A stretch of DNA of 64,000 nucleotides from an uncultured Lachnospiraceae bacterium (GTDB lineage: Bacteria; Bacillota; Clostridia; Lachnospirales; Lachnospiraceae), in assembly GCA_947626365.1 (NCBI GenBank), contig CANQRW010000009.1, positions 1 through 64,000 of the forward strand, written 5' to 3'. The notes below the pieces were generated by a model. The model was not told the origin of the DNA and ran no database searches. It saw nothing but the letters and a program-made list of their open reading frames with translations. Numbering within the stretch: position 1 is the first letter of the stretch; every line of letters starts with the position of its first letter. The translations under genes and the position numbers were made by a program. Positions 1 through 9,397 of the stretch are shown here, piece after piece.

Positions 1-28
1 ACCCTGTGTTTTGCCCTTTGAGTTAGGA

Positions 29-62
29 AACAGGTGGAGAGGCCGAAAACTCTCCACCTGTT
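29..62. terminator. Terminator-like hairpin
   Basis: A 13-bp perfect inverted repeat (AACAGGTGGAGAG at 29-41 and its complement at 50-62) with an 8-nt loop is followed by TT and CC. It could end transcription of a gene left of the window. No gene can be assigned to it here. Confidence 0.5.
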
Positions 63-66
63 TTCC

Positions 67-456
67 GTTATGTGCGGTGAATGGGTTGGCTCCTTGAAAA
101 CAGAATACCCATTCATCCAGCACATTCCCATTGCTATTGTGATGAGCATAAGCCACATTAGCGGCTGCGCCATGATCTGCCGAAAAAAGGACAACGGGGT
201 TTCATCTATCCATTTTGCCCTACGTCTTTCTTTCGGCAGGGAGCGAGAAACAGCCGCCAGCCGTTTGATGACTTCCCAATAGCAGGCCGGGGTGCCGAGG
301 ACAAATGGGCTTGCTTTGTCATAAGGTCAAACGGCAGGACGGGCCTATTGAAAACAGAGGGTAGTTTTATATCTTCCCGACCTTCATTCTGCTCAGCCGC
401 TTGACCTCCTGCATAGGCGGAACCACCGCCTAATCCAACAAAGGAGGTCTATCATT
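67..456. other. Non-coding remnant of a mobile element
   Basis: No convincing gene is seen. A short open frame (34-282) has no family resemblance and overlaps the hairpin at 29-62. The stretch leads into a strong ribosome site (AAAGGAGG, about 441-448) for the MazF-like gene. Given the broken mobile genes that follow, it is probably residue of an integrative element. Confidence 0.4.
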
Positions 457-979
457 ATGGACAGAACATATTTAAGGGGCGATTTATATTACGCGAATCT
501 CGGTCGCGGGATCGGCTCCGAGCAGGAGGGCTATCGCCCGGTCGTTATCATTCAGAACAATGTCGGAAACCGGCACAGCCCCACGGTTATCATTGCCGCC
601 ATTTCCAGTAAGGTGGGCATCAAGCAAGCTGCCGACCCACTACTTTGTCAATGCGGAGGACGGACTGGAGCTTCCGTCGATCATCCTGTTGGAGCAGCTC
701 CGCACCGCGGATAAGCGCCGGCTGGACAAGTACATCGGCCATCTGAGGAAAGAACATATCGACGGCATGAACCATGCGCTTACCGTCAGCATTGATCTCA
801 TTCAAACTGCGCCACCGGCCCTGGTCATGTGTCTTTGCAGCGTCTGTGCGGAGAGCTTCCGTAATACAGGCGCTTATTTTTTGCGCCGGGTCAATCCGGC
901 ACAGGACGCCAAGGAAACCTGCACCTACTGCAACCAGCGTAAAGGTTTTGATTATGAGATTATCTCCAAGAGGCGCTGA
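457..979 (+). pseudogene. MazF/PemK-type toxin, frameshifted, with Cys-rich tail
   Basis: The first frame (457 to about 620) reads as the N-terminal half of a MazF/PemK endoribonuclease ([37 protein letters not shown]). The second half ([38 protein letters not shown]) continues in the +2 frame, so about 2 nt are lost near 621. After the toxin domain the same frame runs on into a Cys-rich tail with two paired-Cys motifs (CLCSVC, CTYC) ending at 979. MazF toxins cut mRNA and normally pair with a small antitoxin, but no antitoxin gene is seen upstream. The intact ribosome site and the break together suggest recent decay. An error in the assembly could also explain one indel. Confidence 0.75.
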
Positions 980-982
980 AGC

Positions 983-1122
983 ATGGAGGTGGTATTTCAT
1001 ACGGGGAAAGAGAGCAATCAGCATTTAAGAGAGTTTGCAGAGAAAAGAGCTGATTTCGTTTTCCGCGAACTGCGCGACTGCGGAGCAAAGGAACTAAAGG
1101 TCCTGCTTCGCATATTGCAGGA
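983..1122 (+). pseudogene. Truncated small ORF of unknown family
   Basis: An ORF begins with MEVVFHTGKESNQHL just after the MazF tail and reads through FRELRDCGAKELKVLLRILQ before it runs into recombinase-like sequence in another frame at about 1123. I do not recognise the family. Its position between two mobile-element genes suggests cargo of the same element, truncated at a deletion junction. The long ORF that continues to 1252 in this frame is an artefact of the fusion. Confidence 0.3.
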
Positions 1123-1840
1123 GGAAAATCCCGCATCACGAATAAGGGGGACAGTATTGGTGTGCAATTTAAGCAGAGTGCCGATTATGCCCGTAACCAG
1201 CTATCTCTACCCGAAGATTATGAGTTTCAGAAATATGAGGATAAAGGTTTGAGCGGCTATTATTCGGACCGGCCCGACTTCCAGAGGCTTTTGCGGGATA
1301 TTGAGATGGGAAAAGTCAAAGCGGTTGTCTGCTCCAACAACATTAACACGCAGATCAGTACCTCTAAAATCATCATTCAGGTGCTGGCGATCATTGCGGA
1401 ATCCGATTTACTGTGTGGCAGACGAGTATTCCTATCATTACTTTCTGGAGCATGACGGGAACCTGTTCGGAGATATGTCGGAGTTTGACGGGCAGCACGG
1501 TCTTTCCTCTTACAATAAGACCGATCAGATGAAAGTCGAGGATGAGGATTCCACTTTCTTTAATCCGAAATTCTCTCAACTGATGACGCAGAAGCCCGTG
1601 AGCGAATGGATTATTTCCGTGGGTCGGCATGAGGGATTCATTTCCTCCCGCAAGTGGGTCGAAACACAGAAAACGCTGGATGAGATCGCGGAGAAGTACA
1701 ACCGTCCGCATAGAAAGACGAACGCTCTGCTGTCCGGGCGTGAGGGAAAAGAAATGCACCTTTAAGGCGGTGGAGGGCGTTTCGCTTGACGAGTTTGTTG
1801 TAAGAGAGATTTTGAAACAACTATGTTCATACAAGGGGGG
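1123..1840 (+). pseudogene. Large serine recombinase, multiply deleted
   Basis: Pieces of one resolvase/invertase-type large serine recombinase are visible. The first is SRITNKGDSIGVQFKQ... through KYEDKGLSGYYSDRPDF to GKVKAVVC (about 1129-1332). It is joined directly to SNNINTQISTSKIIIQVLA, so the intervening part of the catalytic domain (normally YKLDRISR... onward) is missing. After AIIAE (about 1400) the frame changes, and a C-terminal piece follows (NPKFSQLMTQKPVSEWIISV, FISSRKWVETQKTLDEIAEKYNRP). The final GVSLDEFVVREIL is in yet another frame. The catalytic serine region at the extreme N-terminus is also absent. The enzyme cannot be active. It marks the remains of an integrative element. 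Confidence 0.8.
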
Positions 1841-1851
1841 TAGAAATCATA

Positions 1852-2048
1852 GAAGGGCATCTGATGCCGGATCCTATTCATATGCTGGCAATTATACCGC
1901 TGAAGATAAGTGTATCGAACTTTAACATTATGGTACTATGTGAACACGGTAGGGCTGAATGAAGCCACCATAAGGAAGTACATACAAGGCCAGGAGGGGG
2001 AAGACATTATGAGAGACAGCCAGCGCCCTTGGACGCTGGCTGAGTAGT
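1852..2048 (+). pseudogene. IS200/IS605-type TnpA transposase remnant
   Basis: Frame 1 at 1852 reads EGHLMPDPIHMLAIIPLKIS, the HUH-motif region of IS200-type TnpA in which the usual HVH reads IHM. From 1931, in a different frame, comes WYYVNTVGLNEATIRKYIQ, the C-terminal helix that normally carries the catalytic tyrosine (YVSTVG-type). The part between the two is deleted, so the copy is dead. An 8-bp hairpin at 2018-2041 lies at its end. IS200 elements carry subterminal hairpins that TnpA recognises, so this hairpin may be the right end. Confidence 0.7.
2018..2041. terminator. Hairpin at end of IS200 remnant
   Basis: The stem AGCCAGCG/CGCTGGCT (8 bp, 8-nt loop) lies at the 3' end of the TnpA remnant and 28 bp from the 3' end of the convergent permease gene. 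It could be the right-end hairpin of the IS or a terminator for either side. There is no T-run. Confidence 0.4.
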
Positions 2049-2068
2049 GTGCTTACACGAGAACCCTT

Positions 2069-4057
2069 TCAAGGATTGGAGATGAAGCGATGCGAAAGAC
2101 GCTTCTTTACGCGCTCCAGCCGTTTCCGGCGTTTCTCCTTCAGGGCCAGACGCTCGCCCAGGTCCCGCCCGCCTACGCCGTAAACCAGGTACAGGATAAG
2201 GCCGGACACCAGCATAATGAACACGGTGGAGGCGCAGCGCCGTCCGGAGGCGTTCACATTGTAGCCGTACAGCCCTTCCTCGTCGCACATGCTCTGGATA
2301 ACCATGGCGTAGGAGGTTCCGTAAGAACTGGCAAAGGTGGCCGACATATCGTATTCGGTGAACAGCGCGTTAAAGTTCAGGGCGAATACGGCCAGCACGC
2401 TGGGCAGGATGATGGGCAGCTTGACCTGAAGGAAGGTTCTCAGGCCGCTGGCCCCCAGGTTCCTGGCCGCGTCATCCAGTTCCTCGTCGATGGCATAGAA
2501 GGCCGCCTTGATCATGCGCAGGGAGAAGGGAAGCTTTACCACCGTATAAGCCAGAATGATCAGAAGCCTCACCCGCTCTCCGTAGTACAGGTTGTTGTAA
2601 CCTACATACCAGACGCTGTCGCTGTTGAAATAGATGCGATAGGAATAGCAGATCAGAATGGTAGGCAGCAGCCACGGGAACAGCAGGCAGTATTCCATGA
2701 CAAGTCCCTTCAGGTTTTTGCGGTTCTTGAAAATGTAGTTGCAGGCGATGACCACGATCAGGCAGGCCAGAAACGCCGCGACAGCGGAGAGGAAGAAACT
2801 CATCCGGATGCCGCCCAGGGTGGCCTCATTGGAAAACAGGCCCGATATGGAGCCCTTCCGCAGCCGGTAGGAACCGCGGGAGGTCAGATACTCGTAATCC
2901 TCCGTCCCAAAGAAATTGATCAGGGTCCAGCTGCTAATATCCAGGCGTTTCATGCGGATGGCCCCATAGGTCTGGAAGGCGAACACCACGATCATCACCA
3001 CCGGCGTCATGTAGATAATGAACAGCGCGTAGGCGTACAGATGGGCCAGCACATTGGCGATGGGATTGGTGATCTTCTGCTTCTGCAGCCTTGCCTTGGT
3101 CTTGGATACCGACAGATAATGTCCCTTCCGCTCATAGGAGGACAAAACCGTCAGCAGCAGGATCGTAAAAACGGCCAGGATGATGGACAAAAGGGCCGCC
3201 CTGGCCTGGGGAAACGCCTCGTCGGCCGCCGATGAGCCGGCCAGACGGACGATTTCCGGGTTGATGGAGTCATAGCCCAGAAGCGTCGGGGCCGACATGG
3301 CGCACAGGCCGGTGATGAAGGTCATGACCGTCAGGGAGAACATGGTAGGAAGCAGCGTGGGAAATACTACCCTGCGCAGGACCGTAAAGGGCTTCGCCCC
3401 CATGTTGCGGGCCGCCTCCACCGTGTTGTAGTCGATGCCGCGGATGGCGTTGCGCAGAAACAGCATATGGTTGCTGGTACAGGCGAAGGTCATGGTGAAC
3501 AGCACCGCGTTGAACCCGGAAAACCAGTTGGGATTCATGCCCGGGAACGCGTTTACCAACGCGGTGGTCAGGATGCCGTTGCGGTCGTAGAGGAACAGAT
3601 ATCCGGTCACCAGGGCCACGCCGCTGTAGATCAGGGTCGTCATATAGCCCAGGCGCAGGATCCGGGCGCCCTTGATATCAAAGTACTCCGTCAGAAGCAC
3701 AGCCGACACGCCCACCACGTTGACGGTGACGATCAGAAACAGGGCCAGCTTCAGGGAGTTCCACACGTACCGCTTCATGTTTCCGGCGAAAAAGAAACGG
3801 ATCACCGCCCACGGGTCAACCTGTCCGGCCGCGTTTTTCGTCGTAAAGATGCTGGTCAGGGTGTTCAGGCAGGGAAGGACCATAAAGCCGAAGAACAGGT
3901 AGGCAAAGGACAAAAGCCCTACCAGCTTTACAAGTGTCGCGGGCCGCAGCCAGCCGGGCAATTTTCCGGCGGCACTTCCCGTGCCATGTCTTCCGGTTCC
4001 GGAGTCTCCCATGCCGCGCCTTCCGTTTTTTTCATATCTATCTTTCAGCGCGTTCAT
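2069..4057 (-). CDS. Fe(III)-type ABC transporter permease, two fused domains
   Basis: This 662-aa integral membrane protein has about twelve hydrophobic segments arranged as two BPD_transp_1 permease domains in one chain, as in FbpB/SfuB-type permeases. Two EAA-like coupling loops are visible: VEAARNMGAKPF near residue 215 and LDDAARNLGASGL near residue 555. The first 38 residues form a charged, Gly-rich cytoplasmic tail. Its start codon overlaps the stop of the ATPase gene by 4 nt (ATGA), so the two are translationally coupled. Permeases of this type move ferric iron, but related ones carry phosphonates, thiamine, sugar phosphates or polyamines. The substrate cannot be fixed from the sequence. 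Confidence 0.88.
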   Translation of the reverse strand: MNALKDRYEKNGRRGMGDSGTGRHGTGSAAGKLPGWLRPATLVKLVGLLSFAYLFFGFMVLPCLNTLTSIFTTKNAAGQVDPWAVIRFFFAGNMKRYVWNSLKLALFLIVTVNVVGVSAVLLTEYFDIKGARILRLGYMTTLIYSGVALVTGYLFLYDRNGILTTALVNAFPGMNPNWFSGFNAVLFTMTFACTSNHMLFLRNAIRGIDYNTVEAARNMGAKPFTVLRRVVFPTLLPTMFSLTVMTFITGLCAMSAPTLLGYDSINPEIVRLAGSSAADEAFPQARAALLSIILAVFTILLLTVLSSYERKGHYLSVSKTKARLQKQKITNPIANVLAHLYAYALFIIYMTPVVMIVVFAFQTYGAIRMKRLDISSWTLINFFGTEDYEYLTSRGSYRLRKGSISGLFSNEATLGGIRMSFFLSAVAAFLACLIVVIACNYIFKNRKNLKGLVMEYCLLFPWLLPTILICYSYRIYFNSDSVWYVGYNNLYYGERVRLLIILAYTVVKLPFSLRMIKAAFYAIDEELDDAARNLGASGLRTFLQVKLPIILPSVLAVFALNFNALFTEYDMSATFASSYGTSYAMVIQSMCDEEGLYGYNVNASGRRCASTVFIMLVSGLILYLVYGVGGRDLGERLALKEKRRKRLERVKKRLSHRFISNP

Positions 4058-5088
4058 AAGGGCACCTCCTCCGTTCCCGGCGGATACGCCATGATATCAC
4101 CGGGATTGATGACGATACGCACGTCCTGCCCGGCCGCATAGATGTTGACGCCGTCGTTGCGCTCGATTACCTTCATGATCTGGCAGCCCAGGTCGATGTA
4201 ATATTTGATATACAGGCCGTAGTATTCCATCTTTGTCACCCGGCCCGGCAGTTCCAGCTCATCCGCCCTAGGCGTCACGTTGACGTGGATCCGCTCCAGG
4301 CGGACGTAGTTGTGAAGCGCCGGATCCACCGCCGCCCCCTTTTCTCTCAGGGCGTGAACCACCGGATCGGACAGGCGGTTGATGTCGCCGATAAAATTGC
4401 AGACAAACTCCGTGGATGAATGGTTATATACCTCGTTGGGCGTGCCAATCTGCTCGATGCGTCCTTTGTTGAACACTGCGATACGGTCGGAGAGGGTCAG
4501 TGCCTCCTCCTGGTCGTGGGTCACATAAATCGTCGTGATGCCGAAGTCCTCCTGCATCTTCTTTAGTTCATTGCGGAGCTGGACGCGCAGCTTGGCGTCC
4601 AGATTGCTCAGGGGTTCGTCCATACAGATGATGGACGGATTCGTCACCAGCGCCCGGGCGATGGCGACACGCTGCTGCTGTCCGCCGGAAAGCTGGGATA
4701 CGGCCTTTTTCAGCTGATCTTCGCTTAAGTCCACTTTGCGGGCGATCTCCCTTACCTTTTCGTCCACCTGGGCTTTCTTCATCTTTTTTACCCGGAGGCC
4801 GAAGGCGATATTGTCATAGACCGTCATGGTGGGGAACAGGGCGTAGCTCTGGAACACGATTCCGATATTGCGCTCTTCGATGGGCACATGGGTAATGTCC
4901 CGGCCTGCCGCCACGACGGAACCGGAAACCGGTTCGATGAAACCGGTCAGAGTCCGCAGCGTCGTGGTCTTGCCGCAGCCGGAAGGCCCCAGGAAGGTAA
5001 AAAATTCCCCCTCTTTTACATGGACGCTGATATTGTGCAGAGCGGTAAAATCGTCAAATTTGACGGTGATATTATTCAGTCGGATCAT
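4054..5088 (-). CDS. ABC transporter ATPase, FbpC/PotA type
   Basis: The 344-aa nucleotide-binding subunit of the importer shows Walker A ([14 protein letters not shown]), Q-loop (VFQSYALFP), signature ([15 protein letters not shown]), Walker B ([12 protein letters not shown]) and H-loop (TTIYVTHDQ), then a C-terminal TOBE-like domain from about residue 240. An upstream in-frame ATG (5112) gives eight more residues, but GGGGGTG sits 6 nt before the ATG at 5088, so the shorter start is preferred. It lies between the binding-protein gene (54 nt upstream) and the permease (4-nt overlap) in one operon. It energises uptake at the cytoplasmic face of the membrane. Confidence 0.9.
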   Translation of the reverse strand: MIRLNNITVKFDDFTALHNISVHVKEGEFFTFLGPSGCGKTTTLRTLTGFIEPVSGSVVAAGRDITHVPIEERNIGIVFQSYALFPTMTVYDNIAFGLRVKKMKKAQVDEKVREIARKVDLSEDQLKKAVSQLSGGQQQRVAIARALVTNPSIICMDEPLSNLDAKLRVQLRNELKKMQEDFGITTIYVTHDQEEALTLSDRIAVFNKGRIEQIGTPNEVYNHSSTEFVCNFIGDINRLSDPVVHALREKGAAVDPALHNYVRLERIHVNVTPRADELELPGRVTKMEYYGLYIKYYIDLGCQIMKVIERNDGVNIYAAGQDVRIVINPGDIMAYPPGTEEVPL

Positions 5089-5141
5089 AGCTGGCACCCC
5101 CGGTATGGACAAAAACTTAAAGTTCTAATATAGTCTGAGAT

Positions 5142-6452
5142 TTATTCTTCTGCGGACTGTGTCAGCGTCGCCCAATCCAGATTGTCCCAATCGGGTTCTG
5201 CCGCCGCGGAGCCTTCATCAGCCCAGTAGAATCCCAGGTTGGTCATGATATTGGTCCACTCGCTGGAGTGTTCCGCCACATATTCGGCATAGGTCATATC
5301 AGTGCCTTCTACCTGAGTCAGCGCGAAATTCTTCAGCGTATAGATTGACGGAACGCCGTCAGGATAGAGGATGGCTGCCGCCGCCTCATTGCAGGGATAG
5401 GAGTCAAATTCTTCGCCCCATGCCGCCTGCACTTCCGCGGAGCCAAACCACTCGGCAAAGGCCTTGACTGCTTCGGTTTCTGCCTCGGAACGTCCTGCTT
5501 TATCCAGGATGCCGATGTACTCGGCGATATAGTAGGTTCCGTCCTCGATATCTACCAGCGCCCAGTTCTCAGGCTCCAGAGCGCCTGACAGCGGATGCTC
5601 GGAACTCTCGGCGGCCGCGTCAATGCTGCCGTACAGGGAGGAGGAATAGAAGGTGGATACCTGGACGTCGCCGCGGTTTAAGGGGTCAAATCCATAGGAG
5701 TCGCCGGTAAAGACACCATTGGCGCAGTAGGCCCACAGCGCCTTCCAGCCGTCGATGGAAATGCCGCCCGCCGGAGAATCCGGATCGGTGAAGGGGTACA
5801 GCATGGAGTTATTGATGTTGGCGTTGGTGGTGCCGCCTACCTTGCCCTGGCGGTACCAGGTATAGCCGCAGTCAACAATATCGGCCCAGTGCTTGAAATG
5901 AAGTTCCTCCCCCTTGGTACCCAGGTCGTCGTTGCGGTACAGCATCAGGATGTTCTGGATGACCAGGCCGTAGGCCTTGCCGGGATATACGTATTCACCG
6001 ACGTCACCGGCCCAGCTGGGAGTCCAGTCCAGCAGGGACAAATTTTCATAGGTTCCGTTTACCAGCTGGCCCCACCGTGTTTCGTTCAGGCCGAAAATCA
6101 GGTCGCCGTCTTTGTTCTCATTGGCTGCCTGGATGGCCGCGGTATCGCCGGAAATAACGCTGTTGTCGTCGATGGAAATGGTAAAGCCGGCGTCTTTGGC
6201 TTCGTTGATCAGCCATGTGGTACGTTCTGTGGAGTTGGAATTGGAATAGATCCGGATGGTGTAATCGGAATAATCCGCCTCCTCACCGGCGGCTTCCGCT
6301 TCGCTGCCGGCAGGCTCAGTCTCCTTGGCTGCCTGCGTTTCCTGGCTTCCTCCTGCCGCCGTGGCAGACTGAGAGCTGCTGCCGCCGCTGCCGCAGGCAG
6401 CCAGGGACAGGACCATAGCGAGGGATAACAGAACTGCTGAGATTTTCTTCAT
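5142..6452 (-). CDS. ABC transporter substrate-binding lipoprotein
   Basis: This 436-aa lipoprotein has a signal peptide ending in lipobox LAAC (Cys20), then a Ser/Ala/Glu-rich linker to about residue 60 and a Fbp/PotD-like (SBP_bac type) binding fold. A strong ribosome site (AAGGAGG) precedes the ATG. It is the first gene of the operon SBP-ATPase-permease, the usual order for Fe(III)-type importers. The ligand is not evident: the tyrosine pairs that bind iron in FbpA cannot be assigned by eye. Expression may respond to the sensor genes encoded divergently 257 bp away. Confidence 0.87.
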   Translation of the reverse strand: MKKISAVLLSLAMVLSLAACGSGGSSSQSATAAGGSQETQAAKETEPAGSEAEAAGEEADYSDYTIRIYSNSNSTERTTWLINEAKDAGFTISIDDNSVISGDTAAIQAANENKDGDLIFGLNETRWGQLVNGTYENLSLLDWTPSWAGDVGEYVYPGKAYGLVIQNILMLYRNDDLGTKGEELHFKHWADIVDCGYTWYRQGKVGGTTNANINNSMLYPFTDPDSPAGGISIDGWKALWAYCANGVFTGDSYGFDPLNRGDVQVSTFYSSSLYGSIDAAAESSEHPLSGALEPENWALVDIEDGTYYIAEYIGILDKAGRSEAETEAVKAFAEWFGSAEVQAAWGEEFDSYPCNEAAAAILYPDGVPSIYTLKNFALTQVEGTDMTYAEYVAEHSSEWTNIMTNLGFYWADEGSAAAEPDWDNLDWATLTQSAEE

Positions 6453-6709
6453 AAATATGCCTCCTTTTTCAGATGAATTTTATCCGGCGGCCGAAGCCGC
6501 CCCTACTTTTTTATTATACAGGATTCCGGCAGCTTTTTGGAACAGGGTAAAATTGCGATTATTCGTTAAATCCTGCCATTTTATGGGTATTTTGCCGTAA
6601 GATTCTGCTTTAAAGAGAAAAATTTTGTACAATTATTACATGCCGTGGATTTTTCTTGCTCAATCTGGAATCGTCAGTTAAAATAGAAACCAGAAAGGAG
6701 GAACCATAT
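6453..6709. promoter_or_regulatory. Divergent promoter region between importer and sensor operons
   Basis: On the minus strand a TATAAT -10 (6513-6518) with a weak TTCCAA -35 (6537-6542, 18-bp spacer) serves the binding-protein gene. The plus-strand side is AT-rich around 6600-6640, but no clear -35/-10 pair was fixed. Such a shared region is a natural place for the AraC-type regulator encoded at 9398 to act. That role is inference. Confidence 0.45.
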
Positions 6710-7657
6710 ATGCGCCGAAGTTTTCAGAACGCCGTTTTACTCTGCGCTATTTTGCTGGGACTTTCACTGTCGGCGTCCGGCTGCGCCGGCAGCGGAGAGG
6801 TTTCCGTCCATGGGCCGGAGGAGGACAGCCGTCTTACAGTCTGCACCGCTCTCCCGGAAGAAATCTGGGTTCCTATGGTCGAAGAGTTTGAGAACCGCAC
6901 AGGCATCTGGGTTCAGGTGGAAAGCGGAAACAGCGCGGAGCTTCTGGGGCAGGTCGCCGCGGAAGGCGGGGCATTCTGCGATCTGGTGCTGGGCGTCAGC
7001 GGGGAAAACCTGGAAGCCTGCGGCAGTCTTTTTCTTCCTTATGAAAGCGGTTTATCTTCCCGCATTCAGCCGGATTACCAGGTGCCGGGCGGGCTGTGGA
7101 CGCCATTTTCGGTTCTTCCGGTGGTTCTGATCTATAATTCCCATCTGGTGCGGGACAATCCTCCCGCCGGCTGGGATGCGCTGCTTAACAGCGCCTGGCG
7201 AGGCCGCATCGCCTTTGCCGATCCGGCTGCGGACGGCGCGTCCTTTGCCGCCCTGTCCGTCCTGAGGCAGCTGTTTCCCGGAGAAGACAGTGCCGGCGGG
7301 GAGGATGCTGTGCCGCGGGCCTTCGCTGCCAATCTGGACGGGCGGCAGTTCAGGTTCTCTTCCGATGTCATTGCGGAGGTATCCAGAGGAAATTGTTATA
7401 TCGGCGTGACTGCGGAGGATGCGGCCCTGCGGAATATGTCTGAGGGCGGCGATATTGCCATCGTATACCCACGGGAGGGCGCCTGCGTGTTCTGCGACGG
7501 CATGGCCATTGTGTCCGGCTGCGCCCATGAGGACAATGCCAGGCGGTTTATTGACTTCGTCCTGGGCGAGGATGTCCAGCGTTTCCTGGCGGATGTCTGC
7601 GCCCGCCGTTCCGTACTCTCCAGCCTGGCCGGAGAGAAGCAGGAGGTGGACCCATGA
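6710..7657 (+). CDS. Binding-protein-like lipoprotein, probable sensor partner of the kinase
   Basis: This 315-aa lipoprotein has a signal peptide with lipobox ASGC followed by an extracellular solute-binding fold (LTVCTALPEE, WVPMVEEFENRTGIWVQVES), the same broad class as Fe(III) binding proteins. The ATG at 6710 has an AAAGGAGG site and gives a proper signal peptide; an upstream in-frame start (6656) would bury it behind 18 residues. It is not followed by permeases. Its stop overlaps the start of a histidine kinase (ATGA), so it is translated together with it. Known systems such as XylFII-LytS-YesN use a binding protein to present a ligand to a kinase, and the arrangement fits that role. 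Ligand unknown. Confidence 0.8.
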   Translation: MRRSFQNAVLLCAILLGLSLSASGCAGSGEVSVHGPEEDSRLTVCTALPEEIWVPMVEEFENRTGIWVQVESGNSAELLGQVAAEGGAFCDLVLGVSGENLEACGSLFLPYESGLSSRIQPDYQVPGGLWTPFSVLPVVLIYNSHLVRDNPPAGWDALLNSAWRGRIAFADPAADGASFAALSVLRQLFPGEDSAGGEDAVPRAFAANLDGRQFRFSSDVIAEVSRGNCYIGVTAEDAALRNMSEGGDIAIVYPREGACVFCDGMAIVSGCAHEDNARRFIDFVLGEDVQRFLADVCARRSVLSSLAGEKQEVDP

Positions 7658-9360
7658 AGGCATGGCTGCGAAGTTCTTTCCGAAGGCGCATTTTTGTTAC
7701 GGTGCTTCTGGTGACGATGGTGCCTGTTCTGTTCAATGTACTGATGATGCAGATGCAGATCCGCCGCAGTGAAAGCGCTGTGGCCGGCCAGGCAAAGGGG
7801 CAGCTGACACAGATGGAGGAAGCCTTTCATCAGCTTTGCGAATCCTATATACGGCTGTCCGATACGCTGTGTACCAGTACTGCCGTTCGCAGCCCTCTGC
7901 GTGCGGGCAACGGCAGTTCCCGTGTCCTGTACCAGGTTCTTTTCCGGGAGACGGACGCTTTACGGGACTATGCTGTTTTCAGCTTCTTTGACCGGGATGG
8001 GCACTGCCTGTATACGACCAGAGAGGCGCCGCCTGCCGCTTCGCTCCGGACGGATTGGGGCGTCTTATACGCTGCGGGCCAGGCAGATGGGCTGGTGTTT
8101 CAGAGAGGCGGGGAGACAGAGGGAGCGGTGTTTCAGCGTGGAGGGGAGACAGCCGCGCTCTGGGCGGCCCGGGCCGTCCGCAGTTATGACGGAAGGATAC
8201 TTGGGTATCTGGCGATTACCATGACGCGGGACGACTTTGACCGGTTCTTCGGCGGTATGTATCAGGCATCCGGCAATATCATCCTTCTGGATAAAACGTG
8301 GCGGGCCGTTTATCATTCCCGGCCTTCCCAGGAGGCGGCCTCCGTGGCCGCGCTGCGCCGCCAGCTGTTAGGCGGGGAACCTCTCGCCGGCGACAGCGGA
8401 GAATACGATTTTTACGTAATCCGGCAGGAGTTGACCGGTTTTTCTTTGATTCTGGAGCAGCCCCGCGCCTTCACTGCCACAGTCGTCCGCGCCGTTTATC
8501 AGACCAGCCTGCTGATGAGCGGCCTGTGCGTCCTGCTGTGCCTGTGGTGTTCCTGGCAGCTGAGCCGCCGCCTCGCCAGGCCGGTCCATGAACTGGATGA
8601 GGCAATGGGAGAGGTGGAAAAAGGAAATCTGGAGGTGCAGCTTCCGGAAGGACGGGAGGACGAGCTGGGGCGCCTGGCCGGCAGTTTTAATAAGATGGTA
8701 CGGGAATACCGGCTGAATCTGGAGCGCTCCGTAGGCCGTGAGCGGGAAATGAACGAGGTTCGGATCCGTATGCTGCAGGCTCAGCTGAATCCTCATTTTC
8801 TGTACAATACGCTGGATTCCATGAAATGGCTGGGCGTGACCCATCAGGTTCCCCAGGTGGCGGCCCTGGCCTCCGATCTTGCCACGATTTTGCGGGCGGG
8901 GATATCCGGCGGCGAATTCATAACATTGGAGCAGGAGCTGGAGCTTCTGGATCGCTATGTGGATATCCAGTCCCTCCGCTTTGAGGATCGGTTCACCTGT
9001 GAGATTGACGTTGGGGAACGTTTTCTCGGCTGCCTTGTTCCCCGGCTGCTTCTGCAGCCCCTGGTAGAAAACGCGATTATCCACGGTGTAGCCGATAAGG
9101 ACGATGGTTATATCAAGGTGTGGGCCGAAGAAGACGGGGGCGATCTTCTTCTGTCCGTATCGGACAATGGCTGCGGTATCCCGCAGGATATTCTGGACAG
9201 GTTAAACAGCGGAGGGAAAATTCCCGGCAGCCACCTGGGGCTGTTTAACGTCAGTACAATCCTGCGGCTGCATTTCGGGGAAGACTACGGACTGGCCGCA
9301 AGCTCGCAGGCCGGCCGCGGCAGCTGCGTAAGTCTGCGGCTCCCGATTCTGCGCGGTTAA
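7654..9360 (+). CDS. Sensor histidine kinase, YesM/LytS type
   Basis: The 568-aa kinase has an N-terminal membrane segment (about 12-33), an extracellular sensor region (34 to about 280), a second membrane segment (TSLLMSGLCVLLCLW), a HAMP domain (about 305-358), a His_kinase domain with QAQLNPHFLYNTLDSMKW (phospho-His in NPHF), and a HATPase_c domain with N-box PLVENAIIHG and G-box DNGCGI. It overlaps the upstream binding-protein gene by 4 nt and is followed after 37 nt by its response regulator. It probably senses the ligand-loaded lipoprotein at the cell surface and phosphorylates the AraC-type regulator. Confidence 0.92.
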   Translation: MKAWLRSSFRRRIFVTVLLVTMVPVLFNVLMMQMQIRRSESAVAGQAKGQLTQMEEAFHQLCESYIRLSDTLCTSTAVRSPLRAGNGSSRVLYQVLFRETDALRDYAVFSFFDRDGHCLYTTREAPPAASLRTDWGVLYAAGQADGLVFQRGGETEGAVFQRGGETAALWAARAVRSYDGRILGYLAITMTRDDFDRFFGGMYQASGNIILLDKTWRAVYHSRPSQEAASVAALRRQLLGGEPLAGDSGEYDFYVIRQELTGFSLILEQPRAFTATVVRAVYQTSLLMSGLCVLLCLWCSWQLSRRLARPVHELDEAMGEVEKGNLEVQLPEGREDELGRLAGSFNKMVREYRLNLERSVGREREMNEVRIRMLQAQLNPHFLYNTLDSMKWLGVTHQVPQVAALASDLATILRAGISGGEFITLEQELELLDRYVDIQSLRFEDRFTCEIDVGERFLGCLVPRLLLQPLVENAIIHGVADKDDGYIKVWAEEDGGDLLLSVSDNGCGIPQDILDRLNSGGKIPGSHLGLFNVSTILRLHFGEDYGLAASSQAGRGSCVSLRLPILRG

Positions 9361-9397
9361 AAGGGACCGGCTGAGTTTCAGAAAAAGGAGGCATGTC

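Noticed and set aside
34-282. 82-codon open frame at the left edge
   Set aside because: It begins inside a terminator hairpin, has no ribosome site and shows no known motif.
2090-3235. 381-codon plus-strand frame opposite the permease
   Set aside because: Its Gln/Gly/His-rich composition and lack of motifs mark it as antisense to a membrane protein gene.
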